DNA from: a virus
Reading direction: 5' to 3' (one strand)
Length of the DNA: 58,125 nucleotides
IMG/VR virus record: IMGVR_UViG_3300020470_004573
Location: 1 to 58,125 of that record
How positions within the stretch are numbered: the stretch's first letter is position 1; each line of letters begins with the position of its first letter. A program made the position numbers and the translations under genes. This document shows, piece by piece, positions 7,977-17,694 of this stretch. The notes under the pieces are model-generated. The model ran no database searches, was not told the origin of the DNA, and saw only the letters and a program-made list of their open reading frames with translations.

Positions 7977-8636
7977 TTATGTTTGGATAACACTGTTAGG
8001 TTCAACTGTCACAGGAACTTCAGACCTTGCGTTTGTTGAAGTACCGATTATAATAATTTTGGTTTCCCAATTATAAGCTGTATTATTCCATTTAGGTGTC
8101 ACTTCGATTGTAGCATTAGTAGCAACTTCAAAAGCTTTTGCATAAGTAAATCCAGATTGACCTATAAAGTTTTGAACTGCTAATGGGTTTACATCTATCA
8201 TTTGAGCACCTGGAGCATTTATATCAGCTTTGGTGTTATCCAATAATATTACTTTCATTCTTGGTTCGTCAATACCTTGAATAGTAACATTCAATTGAGT
8301 AACCGACTCTATGAATTTTAACTCCACAGATGTCGGATTCAGAACGAATGTAGCCATTCTTATTTGACCTCTATCTAAATCTTTAATTAGATTGTATTTA
8401 GCCTGAAATATAGCACTTGTTACAGGCTCTAATAATGGAAGAGCTTCTATCGCTTTTCCATAATACAAATTTCCATCGGTATGACCAGTATTCCACAAGG
8501 AATAATCAATTTCATCATCCAATGGAGAAAATCTTGCTATTGTAAATCTTGTTTGGTCTGTTAACAGATACTTCTTACCTAAGTCAGTAAGCTTCGCGTG
8601 TACTGTTACAACACCATTTTTTAATTGAAATCCCAT
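7977..8636 (-). CDS. Virion structural protein (conserved marine-myovirus type)
   Basis: 219 aa. The segment TDLGKKYLLTDQTRFTIARF followed by SPLDDEIDYSLWN resembles a motif (L-x-x-G-R/K-x-x-L ... F-x-D-DEIDY-x-L-YN) that I associate with unassigned structural proteins of marine T4-like phages. The remainder is beta-rich with no enzymatic motif. Strong ribosome site AAGGAG before ATG. It is the first gene after the 130-bp gap at 8637-8766 that holds a late-type promoter element, so it and the next two genes can be transcribed separately from the giant genes. Confidence 0.65.
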   Translation of the reverse strand: MGFQLKNGVVTVHAKLTDLGKKYLLTDQTRFTIARFSPLDDEIDYSLWNTGHTDGNLYYGKAIEALPLLEPVTSAIFQAKYNLIKDLDRGQIRMATFVLNPTSVELKFIESVTQLNVTIQGIDEPRMKVILLDNTKADINAPGAQMIDVNPLAVQNFIGQSGFTYAKAFEVATNATIEVTPKWNNTAYNWETKIIIIGTSTNARSEVPVTVEPNSVIQT

Positions 8637-8698
8637 TATTAATCTCCTTGATTTTTTTCAAAACTCATATTTTGGATCTACTTATAAAACATTAGTTT

Positions 8699-8719
8699 TA
8701 TTTATTCGTATATAAATAT
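8699..8719 (-). promoter_or_regulatory. Putative late promoter element (copy 2)
   Basis: The plus strand reads TATATAAATAT at 8709-8719, flanked on the low side by TATTTATTC (8699-8707), i.e. GAATAAATA on the coding strand. The 21-bp block is the same as the one at 49039-49059 apart from one base. It lies 63 nt upstream of the 219-aa gene in a 130-bp noncoding gap. Sigma-dependence is inferred. Confidence 0.55.
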
Positions 8720-8766
8720 ATAATTAATTAAAAAATTGTTTTATTTTTGTTCAGTTTTTTTATGTT

Positions 8767-11700
8767 TTATGGTTCAACTTTTAATCTATTACTTGTTCCA
8801 GTACCACCTACATCAACTGACCAGATAGCACCATTCTTATTTTCACTTTTTAATTGACCTGTTGGGTCGTTGTGAGTTAAATTTTCACCAGTTTCAATCG
8901 TACCTTTAGCTTGTTCTTCTATTAATCTTTTATCAATGTGATGACCAATCCAATTATCAGGATAAGTAATTTCACCAGTAGTATAATTTATATCTACTCT
9001 TGAAGTTCTACCTTGTTCAGAATTTTTAAAATGATTTGAATTTGATGTATCAAAATCTTCATATTCAAACATTTTATGCCCTTCACTCCAACCACCTTGT
9101 GTTTTTACTTTGACATTTATTTGTTTAGGTGTTCTACTACTTATAATTTCTGTATCTCCTATAAATTCACTAATAGCACCTCTTTCTTCAAAATAAGATT
9201 GTTCTTTTAAAGTGTAAGGATTAAGTTTAGCGAAATTATCATTATTACTTGAACCCCTATGTACATATTTATCTATAATTTCTTGTTGCATATTTGTTCC
9301 AATAACACTATCAAAGTTTGTATTACTATCTGTAGTGTTTCCTTGTAAATTACTTTGAACTTCACCACTTGGGATATAATTATCATTGGAAATTGATAAA
9401 GCAGTAGCTGTATCAACAGTTGATACTTGTGTATTTTCAGTAAGTCCAACTTGAGATTGAACATCAAGTACATCAGCAGAATAATCTACAAATACATCTC
9501 CACCAACAGTTGCATAATTTTCAGTTAAACCTCCAACTGAAGTATCTTGGGTAGGTTCAATTTCTATTTCAGATGATGACATATCAACAACTTCAGTAGA
9601 AGTATCTATGTTTCCACCAGTTCCAACATCTTGAGGTTCTGAAGATAATTCAACTAATTCAGTAGCTGTATCTATACTACCCTCTATAGTACTATCGGTA
9701 GATGATTCTAATTCCGTACCTGGAGTTTCTATAGCATTACTTTCGTAAATTTCATCAATTTGACTTACCATATTTATAGTATCTATAGTAGGAACAGTAT
9801 CCTCACTTACAACATTTAAATTACCAGTAAGACTTGTATCATTTATACCATAATCTTCTGTCATATCACCAATTATATTTTCAGAAATAGCTGAACTATT
9901 CATACTTTTATTTTCAGAAAGAGTTATAACAAATGAATTTTCATTTATAGCTTCACTGTTACTTGTATTTAAATTTATTTCATCAGAAGGACTGAATGTA
10001 AAATCAAGAATGTCTCCTTCATTATTAAAAATTGATGTTTCAATATATTCATTTTCATATGAAATATTATCTGTAGATTCTATAGAACTTTCAGATGTTG
10101 CTTCCATACTGTTTTGTACATTCTCATATATTTGGTCTAATGAACCTTCAGAAATAGTAATCATTTCTGTACCAGAATTTATATCAGTATTATCTGATAT
10201 TACGATTGTAGATTCAGGTGATATGTATAGTTCTTGAGAATCTAATGATGCTTGTAATTCATCTGTAAAATTTACATTTGATTCATAAGATTCTTGTTGT
10301 AATCCTGACATTCCGACTTCATCTTCAAGATGTGTAGTTCCTGATATAGGTTCATTTATTTCCGTAGAACCTATTCCGACATCTAAAACTTCGTCACCAT
10401 TAGTATTTACAAAAGTTTCTTGTAATGCCGAATCAGCAGTATTAAAATTGGTAAATTCTGTTGTTGAAAATTCTATTATACCTGCTTCTGCACCTTGAGA
10501 ACCACCACCTGTTCCGAAACCTATTTTATTTCTATGTAAAGAAACATTTTCAAGTGTTATCCCTTCATCCACTTCAACATTTTCTGGTAATATTTCTCTT
10601 AAAGCATCCCATAAATTTTTAGGAAATATTTTACTCATCCTTCTATTAAAATCATTTATATCAATAAAATCTTTTCCGAGTGTGTCATAAAATTTATTTC
10701 TCAAAGTATCTAAATCAGTATAATTCTCACCGTGAAAGTCAGAAGGAGTAGCTAATAATTGACCCATATCAACATCTGAAAAATTATCTGTTAAGAAATT
10801 ATCAAACAATGATGAAGGTGACAATCCAAATTTTACAACTGATTTTGGTTTTTGTTTTATATTACCAAATTCATCTCTATCAGGTTCATTTATTAAATTA
10901 TTATTATATAAACTCAACCCATTACTTTTAATATTAGGTGATGAACCTATGTTAACAGTTTTTGTACTTCTGTTATTACTTAAGTTTATGTTTCTTGGAT
11001 TAAATCTAAAAGTAGTTATTGTCTGTTTTCTAATACTTGGAGTTGTAAAACTATGTATACCAGATGATAAATCTTGATTCAGAGGATATACATTATTAGG
11101 AAATTGGTCTGTTACTCTTTTTGATATTTGTTGTGTTGTAGAATTAGAACCAAGTTGTTTAAAATCATATCTATAGTTAATTTCTTCAAAACCATACGGT
11201 GAAGAACCATTTGATGTATTATTAAAATTAAATACTCCGTTAAAAAAAGCACCAACATCTAAAGAACCACTTCTTGAAGAAATCATTCCTATAGAACCAG
11301 TAAAACTAGTTCCATAATGAGCTCTAAATCTATGATAAGCCAATGGTGGTACACCATCTTTGTAATTTTTAGCTAATGAACCTGTTAAAGTAAAACTTGA
11401 ACTATAAAAATTATCAATCTTATCACTATCATCACCTCTATGTGCAAGTCTCATCGTGTAACTACCTGTATGGTCAGCAGAAATTTCTGTTTGTTGTAAT
11501 TGAAGATGCCATAATTTCCTATTATCAGATTGATGTAGAGTAGGAACAGATATAGAATGACTTACAAAACTTGAACTTAAACTTCCTGTAAGTTGTGTAT
11601 TAAATGACCATTCAACCCAATGGCCAGATTGAGATGGTACTAACGATACTTTCCACATGTGTTGGTCTCTTACTCCAGATATATGTAACAAGTCTTGAGT

Positions 11701-14700
11701 TGATTTTTGGTCTGATGTTGAAAATATAAATGATAGTCCAGTTGAGTCTACTTCAAATATATCACTTACAGGTCTATCACCAGTAAAAGGTACACTAAAT
11801 CTATTATTATTACTATCAAAATTTAATAAATGTAAATCTTCTTTTCTTTCTTGATAGTTGTAATTATCACCAACTACACTTCTTAAACTAGCTGATTCTA
11901 AATTAACTAATCCAGGAGAAGATTGTATTGCCTGACTATCAGATGAAACTACATTTGATACTGTAAGTAAATCTGGTGGTATACCAAAAGTCGATAATAA
12001 AGCTCTTACAGAATTTTCAGTTCCTTTTGATTTATAAATGTAAATAAGATTATTTAAAATATGTCTCCAAATAGTACTTGTGACATCTTTATAAGATAAT
12101 CCTGCGGTTTCTTCACCGACATAATACTCTAATAAATTTTTAAAACTATTTGAATTTATAAACGACCAACCAAAATTATCACCTATATTTTTTAATAATA
12201 AATCAGGAACTGCTTTTTGTGGGTCATAATCTCTTGAATTTATATTTAAATAGTTATCAATATAATTTTTTAATACATCATACTGGTCACCCATTAGGGA
12301 CATAATTTTTTGAATTAATTTATTTTCATCTTCTTCTCGAACATGTCGAGGTAAATTCATAAATAAAGAATGAATATTATTACTATCATAATCTTTAGCT
12401 TTTGCTAATGATGAAGAATACCAATCTTGAACTATTTGAGAAGATGTAGAATATAAATGTGAAAATGGAATTACATCCGTTATACTACCAGTAGCATTTG
12501 AATAAGAAGCACTATACAGAGTGTCTTCTGTAAATATTTTTACATCTGTTATAAGAGATGATGTTAAAGGTGCATTATCATCAGAAGATGTTACATGATA
12601 TACTCTAAATAATTCACCGACTGGCATAACTGATTTATTTTCATAAGTTACATAAGGTTCTGTAAAAGTATTCATAAAAGTTGAATCTATTTCATAAGAA
12701 CCTGTGATAGAACTACCACTTAATATTTCAAAAGAATTTCCAGAAGTATCTTGAGCAGTTGTATCAGTTAATAAACCTGAATTTTCAGCTGGTCTCCAAT
12801 AAGATTGAGAAGCTGCATAAATATATCGATGCCAACTTCCAGTATATGTCATATTCGCAGTTGGGTTTACAATGTATTCTTGATTTAAACAATCAGGTGG
12901 TATATTAAAAGAACCTGATAAGTTTGAATTTTCCCATTCTGGATTTTCTTGCCATTTAGCTAAAAATGATAAGAAAAATTTTCCATTGTGACTTGACATT
13001 GGATAATCTTCAACACGATATTTATTTGTAAATATATCAGCTCTCCCATCTTGATTATCCATAGCTCTTCTTACAGTTAAGTTATCGATTGAACCAGAAA
13101 ATTCATTCGCAAAAATAGCTAATACATTATCTCCATTCTGACCTGCTGTATTATCTCCTTCTTGATATATATTTGTATTCGCAATTTCACCCTTTTGATA
13201 ACCCGTTGATGTAATTGTAAATGTTTTTGAACCACCCGTATAATTACCATTACCACCATAACCTAATTGAAATGTTAAATCACCATTAGCTTCTTTATCA
13301 ACTACTTGAAACTCTACAACATAATTTTTTCCTGATTCAAATGGAGCTAAACCTAATTGTTCACCCGCTGTAGTATACTCACTTGCAGTTATTTGATATA
13401 TTGGGTTTTGAGTTGAACCAGCATTAATGGTTTCTAATTTTCCTCTATCAACTCTCCAATTTGCAGTACTTGAACCAGTATACCAATAATCGTGAATATC
13501 TTCTTCAAATGAACCTGTATCAAAACTACTACTAACTACAACATTATCACCAACTGTAGAAACCTTATATACTAAATTAATTCCTTCAAAGTTTGTTAAT
13601 ACTTCACCATTACCATTTAAAGAATTAAAGTTTTCATTAAAACTACCAGTAATAGCAGGAACTTTACTATAATCTCTACCAGCATTTGGAAAAGAAGCAG
13701 TTGATTCAAAATCATAATACATCCATTTTTCAAAAGGTGTGAATCCAAGAATAGTATTATCTATTTTTGTAAATAAATTTTTTCTATGTGTAAAAGTTGA
13801 ATCTAAAGTTGATGAAGTTACTTCACCCAATGATGTACTTATTTCACTATAGTAATCTTCTATTTTTTTTACTTTTGAATAAAAGTTTTTTATTTTATGC
13901 TCAGCTGAACCAAAATGTGTATGGTTCGAAATTGAAGAATAATCTATGTTATTAACATCTAAACTAGATGAAAATATATTTTCTAATAATTTAGTTTTTT
14001 GTGTAGAAGTAATAGCTGTATCATTTATTATCTGATTGTAACTTTCAGCATCATCATTTAATTGAATTTCACTATCAGGTAAATTACCAATTGTTAAATA
14101 AGATGGTTTTGGGTCTTCGTGATATGCTTCAAAATAAGTTACTTCTTGTGTTTGTGAAGACCATATTTGTCTAACTAGTTGTATTTGGTCTAATACTTTT
14201 ATTAAATTTGGTACAGCATTATTAAATTTTAAAATTAAAGAATTTTTATCAAAAGATACTTCATCAAATGCATAATTAATAGCTCTTGTTAGATTAGCTT
14301 GTTTTCTATTTAAGATAAATAAATTAGCATCAAATTTACCATTTTCATCTAAATTTGTATTTTCAAAAGCTGTGAAAAAATCTTCTGTTAATTCCCAACT
14401 AGCGTTATCATCTTCTCCATCTGTATGTTTTGATAGTAATCTAATTTCTTTTCGAGAAGTTGATATTTCTTTAACTAAAAAACGAGGTTCAGTTAAATTA
14501 AAATTAAAAGTTTCTGTATCCCATAAATCTTGAACAAAATGAAAAGTAAATTTATATTTTCCTGTACCATAATCACCTCTTGGGTCTTTTTCAAGAATAT
14601 CATTAGGTTTGACAAATATATTACCTTGAGAATCTTTGTAATAAGGAACTTGAAGAACATCTGCCCAATCTTGTTTAGTATTGTCACAAGATATTTCGGC

Positions 14701-14961
14701 TTCACCATATTGTGTACCACCACACACAGGCTCACTTGTAGTCTCTACATCATAATATGGAACACCTTCACTATTTTGATAGATTGGCGTTCCGTCCCAT
14801 AAAGTGTCAGACCTAAAATGATTAAGAATTTTACCATTATCATTTTCAAGGGTAACACGCATATAATGGCCTTCATCAGGCTTCCATACAGTATATTGTA
14901 AATCTGGTTCTTTTATTAGATTTAATATATTATCTGGTAATGTGTTTTCTATATTTGGCAT
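8767..14961 (-). CDS. Giant tail/baseplate protein, 2064 aa, multidomain
   Basis: A 2064-aa beta-rich virion protein. From the N-terminus: a unique tail-associated region; a carbohydrate-binding-like jelly-roll (about 470-680; SGKNYVVEFQVVD and SIDNLTVRR are typical of CBM-type folds); a segment with YIYKSKGTENSVRALLSTFG (about 970-990), a motif I associate with baseplate or tail proteins of marine myoviruses; a LamG-like lectin region (about 1080-1260); then about 400 residues of Ser/Thr/Asp/Glu-rich sequence (about 1490-1895) with one Lys and no Arg before a short basic C-terminal domain. No transmembrane or catalytic motif was seen. It follows the 907-aa gene by 9 nt. Probably a host-contacting fibre or plate; the function is inferred from context. 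Confidence 0.72.
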   Translation of the reverse strand: MPNIENTLPDNILNLIKEPDLQYTVWKPDEGHYMRVTLENDNGKILNHFRSDTLWDGTPIYQNSEGVPYYDVETTSEPVCGGTQYGEAEISCDNTKQDWADVLQVPYYKDSQGNIFVKPNDILEKDPRGDYGTGKYKFTFHFVQDLWDTETFNFNLTEPRFLVKEISTSRKEIRLLSKHTDGEDDNASWELTEDFFTAFENTNLDENGKFDANLFILNRKQANLTRAINYAFDEVSFDKNSLILKFNNAVPNLIKVLDQIQLVRQIWSSQTQEVTYFEAYHEDPKPSYLTIGNLPDSEIQLNDDAESYNQIINDTAITSTQKTKLLENIFSSSLDVNNIDYSSISNHTHFGSAEHKIKNFYSKVKKIEDYYSEISTSLGEVTSSTLDSTFTHRKNLFTKIDNTILGFTPFEKWMYYDFESTASFPNAGRDYSKVPAITGSFNENFNSLNGNGEVLTNFEGINLVYKVSTVGDNVVVSSSFDTGSFEEDIHDYWYTGSSTANWRVDRGKLETINAGSTQNPIYQITASEYTTAGEQLGLAPFESGKNYVVEFQVVDKEANGDLTFQLGYGGNGNYTGGSKTFTITSTGYQKGEIANTNIYQEGDNTAGQNGDNVLAIFANEFSGSIDNLTVRRAMDNQDGRADIFTNKYRVEDYPMSSHNGKFFLSFLAKWQENPEWENSNLSGSFNIPPDCLNQEYIVNPTANMTYTGSWHRYIYAASQSYWRPAENSGLLTDTTAQDTSGNSFEILSGSSITGSYEIDSTFMNTFTEPYVTYENKSVMPVGELFRVYHVTSSDDNAPLTSSLITDVKIFTEDTLYSASYSNATGSITDVIPFSHLYSTSSQIVQDWYSSSLAKAKDYDSNNIHSLFMNLPRHVREEDENKLIQKIMSLMGDQYDVLKNYIDNYLNINSRDYDPQKAVPDLLLKNIGDNFGWSFINSNSFKNLLEYYVGEETAGLSYKDVTSTIWRHILNNLIYIYKSKGTENSVRALLSTFGIPPDLLTVSNVVSSDSQAIQSSPGLVNLESASLRSVVGDNYNYQERKEDLHLLNFDSNNNRFSVPFTGDRPVSDIFEVDSTGLSFIFSTSDQKSTQDLLHISGVRDQHMWKVSLVPSQSGHWVEWSFNTQLTGSLSSSFVSHSISVPTLHQSDNRKLWHLQLQQTEISADHTGSYTMRLAHRGDDSDKIDNFYSSSFTLTGSLAKNYKDGVPPLAYHRFRAHYGTSFTGSIGMISSRSGSLDVGAFFNGVFNFNNTSNGSSPYGFEEINYRYDFKQLGSNSTTQQISKRVTDQFPNNVYPLNQDLSSGIHSFTTPSIRKQTITTFRFNPRNINLSNNRSTKTVNIGSSPNIKSNGLSLYNNNLINEPDRDEFGNIKQKPKSVVKFGLSPSSLFDNFLTDNFSDVDMGQLLATPSDFHGENYTDLDTLRNKFYDTLGKDFIDINDFNRRMSKIFPKNLWDALREILPENVEVDEGITLENVSLHRNKIGFGTGGGSQGAEAGIIEFSTTEFTNFNTADSALQETFVNTNGDEVLDVGIGSTEINEPISGTTHLEDEVGMSGLQQESYESNVNFTDELQASLDSQELYISPESTIVISDNTDINSGTEMITISEGSLDQIYENVQNSMEATSESSIESTDNISYENEYIETSIFNNEGDILDFTFSPSDEINLNTSNSEAINENSFVITLSENKSMNSSAISENIIGDMTEDYGINDTSLTGNLNVVSEDTVPTIDTINMVSQIDEIYESNAIETPGTELESSTDSTIEGSIDTATELVELSSEPQDVGTGGNIDTSTEVVDMSSSEIEIEPTQDTSVGGLTENYATVGGDVFVDYSADVLDVQSQVGLTENTQVSTVDTATALSISNDNYIPSGEVQSNLQGNTTDSNTNFDSVIGTNMQQEIIDKYVHRGSSNNDNFAKLNPYTLKEQSYFEERGAISEFIGDTEIISSRTPKQINVKVKTQGGWSEGHKMFEYEDFDTSNSNHFKNSEQGRTSRVDINYTTGEITYPDNWIGHHIDKRLIEEQAKGTIETGENLTHNDPTGQLKSENKNGAIWSVDVGGTGTSNRLKVEP
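9280..10500 (-). repeat. Coding low-complexity acidic Ser/Thr-rich region without Arg
   Basis: Within the 2064-aa protein, about 400 consecutive residues are dominated by S, T, E, D, N, I and V. Only one Lys (in SENKSMN) and no Arg appear until the segment IIDKYVHRG. Loosely repeated pieces such as DTATELVELSS, DTSTEVVDMSS and VDTATALS recur. This looks like a flexible or beta-solenoid-like acidic stalk. Confidence 0.6.
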
Positions 14962-14970
14962 CTTCTCTCT

Positions 14971-17694
14971 CTAAAATGATAAATCTTCTACATTAACAGC
15001 TGGTAATTCACTTGGGTCTTCTCGTGTAATAGGTTTATCAAATCCAGCTTTACTAACCTTATAATCACCTATTACTATTCCCCTATTGTCGTTACCACTA
15101 CTATCTTGAACAGTAATTCCATCTATATAATCAAAATTTAATTCACTAATACAAGATTCCATTAATGGCGTATTACTATTGTTACTTATAAATAGCGTAC
15201 CGACACAAGTTCCTTCAGGATAAGTTGGATTTTCTGCAAATCCTCCGACTTCATTTTCTAAATCATAAAATTTATTATACTCATTATAATTTACAAATGT
15301 TTGACCTGTGACCATACAACTACCACCATCTGGACAATCAGTTCCTTCAGGACTATAATCACAAAATCCTCCGTGATATTTATGATAGTATCCATCACCA
15401 CCACAAATCAGTAAATTATCTCCAGGTCTCATTTGACCTGGATAAACTCCCTCTTCACACTCTCCAAAAGTATCACTACAATTTAGAGTATTTCTTAATT
15501 CAGGTAACATTAATAAATCATTCATATCATACGGTTCTGTAAAATATCTAAATTGTGCTAAATCAACTTTACCAAGATGGTCACCTAACTCATCAAGATA
15601 TTGTCCAGGTGTGTTAGCATATGCTTGTAGTGATTGTCCTTCTCTCACAATTTCATGTTCACTAAAAAAATTATCTTTAACTAAACTTTTTGTACTTTGA
15701 ACATATTGACTTGTTCTTGATATACCACCTATTATTGGAGATGTTTCTGGCCAAGGTATGTAGGTGTAATCATTTCCACCCAAATCACTAAAATCTTCGA
15801 CATAAGCATTATCACTATTCAAATTAATTTTTATAGTTACAGCTTTCCATCTCAAAGTTTGAATCCAATCATTACCAGCATTGAAAACTTTATTTGGATT
15901 TCTAATATAACTAAATACTATTGCTTTAATAATTTTTATACCAGGAGTAGTATACTCGTGACTTGCAAAATTATATCGCCAACCTTCAGTATCTCCTTCA
16001 GTCCAATTATTATGGTTGGAATCATAATAATAAAATAAATCAACTATGTCATGTGTACCTTCTTCTTGCATCAATAATAATTCAGTATATGTTTGTGGAA
16101 AGTTTTGCATTATATCTACCCAATCGATATCGGTGTTTATAGCATTCCAATCAGTAACAAAAAACATAAATCTTTGATTTTTTAGTATACTATCATTTAT
16201 TTCAATATAATCTAATCCTGTTTGTTTTGTATACCCATCTAAATAATCTGGAAACCAAGCCGCAGAATCTTCCGCTATTCTAAAAGTTAAATCGATAATA
16301 TTTGGAGCAGTTGTGTATACATAATCGTCACCATACTCATAAAAACTTTGTAAATCATAATCCCAACTTTCAGAAACTGAAACATAACTAATTGGTCTAA
16401 ATTGTAACACATCACTTCTTCTCGATAAAAAAGATGCATCAGAATCCGTATAAAATGGCATTTCATTTACACCATATTCTAAACTACCAGTTGAAAAGAA
16501 AGACATATAATTAATATCAGTATTAGGATTTAAATTTATAAATTCGGGTTGAGAAGCTACATTAACATAAGTCGAATCTAAATTAGAAGGATAATTTTCC
16601 AGTAAATATGCCTCGTCATCTAAACCACTTAAAGTTATTACTAATCCATCTACTTCATAAGCCGCACTTTTTTTATCATCACCGAACCACCCACCTTCAT
16701 CTGATTCAGTTCCGTGATTATCTTGTCTTGTAGGTGGAAGAGGAAAAGTATAAGTAGGACTTACATCATTCTTAGTATATGAACCTGAAACAAAGTTATT
16801 ATCCTTATCACGATAACCTGGTTTTGCAGTTATGAGCCATCCAGGATTACCCCATTTAAGAGTTACACTTGGTATACCTCTATTTGTCATTAAATCATAA
16901 AAATATTTTTTAGGTATTTTAAATTTTTGAAATGACCTATTTCTCCTATCTTTATTACAATATCCAGTTTCTTCAGCGTTACCATGCATTTTTATAACAA
17001 TCCATATATTAGAATCATCACCTATTCTCTGAACCTTGTCTGAAAAATTTTGCATGTCATCACTAAAAACTTGTGTAGGATTAAATTGGTTACATACAGA
17101 ACTACCTAATTCGATTTCAGATGGTCTATTTATATTATTAATTGATAGCTCTGACCAAGTTCCTCCAGTACTATGGTCTCCACAACAATCACACCCATCC
17201 CAATGTTCTATACCTTCTCTAGTACTACAAGTTCCGTGTTCTATACCAAAATTATTATCACCAAAACAAACATCACCTTCACCAGAATCGTGATTGTGAC
17301 AACCTTCATTCCATCTTAAAGGACCGAACAATTTATTTTCGTTATTACAATATCCGTCTATAATTCCACCATCTTCTTCATCAGCAATAAAAGGACTTAC
17401 ATCTTCATCAAAAATATGAACATATAGTTTACCATCTACAGTGTCATAGTTTTGTCTATTGTTTAAAAATATTTCATTGATTGTAAGTTTAAGTCCTTTC
17501 CAAGGCCACATAAAACCAGGATATGTAGAAATACCTAATTCATTTAGATATGTTCCTTCACTTAAAGAAAATAATTCTCTATTACCCTTAATAGAAGTAT
17601 CCATTATAGTTCCATATTCAGTATTAAAATTATACTGACCATTTGCTCCTCTATAAGGTTTCTGTCTATGTATTATTTTATCAAAATCTGCCAT
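14971..17694 (-). CDS. Tail fibre/adhesin-like protein, 907 aa, paralogous C-terminus to the 6224-aa protein
   Basis: 907 aa, with a Cys-rich N-terminal third (several CxxC-like pairs around residues 110-170) and a C-terminal third matching the end of the upstream giant protein. Shared landmarks, in order: YTYIPWPETSPIIGGIS versus YTFIPYNDSTPFVGGIS, LGDHLGKVDLAQFRYFTEP versus FGNHIGNIDMSQNRYFTKP, and IVIGDYKV versus LGVGDYRI with a following acidic tail. The common module is therefore a repeated structural unit, perhaps the part that assembles onto the tail. Its start overlaps the giant gene's stop by one base (TAATG). I see no enzymatic motif. Confidence 0.7.
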   Translation of the reverse strand: MADFDKIIHRQKPYRGANGQYNFNTEYGTIMDTSIKGNRELFSLSEGTYLNELGISTYPGFMWPWKGLKLTINEIFLNNRQNYDTVDGKLYVHIFDEDVSPFIADEEDGGIIDGYCNNENKLFGPLRWNEGCHNHDSGEGDVCFGDNNFGIEHGTCSTREGIEHWDGCDCCGDHSTGGTWSELSINNINRPSEIELGSSVCNQFNPTQVFSDDMQNFSDKVQRIGDDSNIWIVIKMHGNAEETGYCNKDRRNRSFQKFKIPKKYFYDLMTNRGIPSVTLKWGNPGWLITAKPGYRDKDNNFVSGSYTKNDVSPTYTFPLPPTRQDNHGTESDEGGWFGDDKKSAAYEVDGLVITLSGLDDEAYLLENYPSNLDSTYVNVASQPEFINLNPNTDINYMSFFSTGSLEYGVNEMPFYTDSDASFLSRRSDVLQFRPISYVSVSESWDYDLQSFYEYGDDYVYTTAPNIIDLTFRIAEDSAAWFPDYLDGYTKQTGLDYIEINDSILKNQRFMFFVTDWNAINTDIDWVDIMQNFPQTYTELLLMQEEGTHDIVDLFYYYDSNHNNWTEGDTEGWRYNFASHEYTTPGIKIIKAIVFSYIRNPNKVFNAGNDWIQTLRWKAVTIKINLNSDNAYVEDFSDLGGNDYTYIPWPETSPIIGGISRTSQYVQSTKSLVKDNFFSEHEIVREGQSLQAYANTPGQYLDELGDHLGKVDLAQFRYFTEPYDMNDLLMLPELRNTLNCSDTFGECEEGVYPGQMRPGDNLLICGGDGYYHKYHGGFCDYSPEGTDCPDGGSCMVTGQTFVNYNEYNKFYDLENEVGGFAENPTYPEGTCVGTLFISNNSNTPLMESCISELNFDYIDGITVQDSSGNDNRGIVIGDYKVSKAGFDKPITREDPSELPAVNVEDLSF

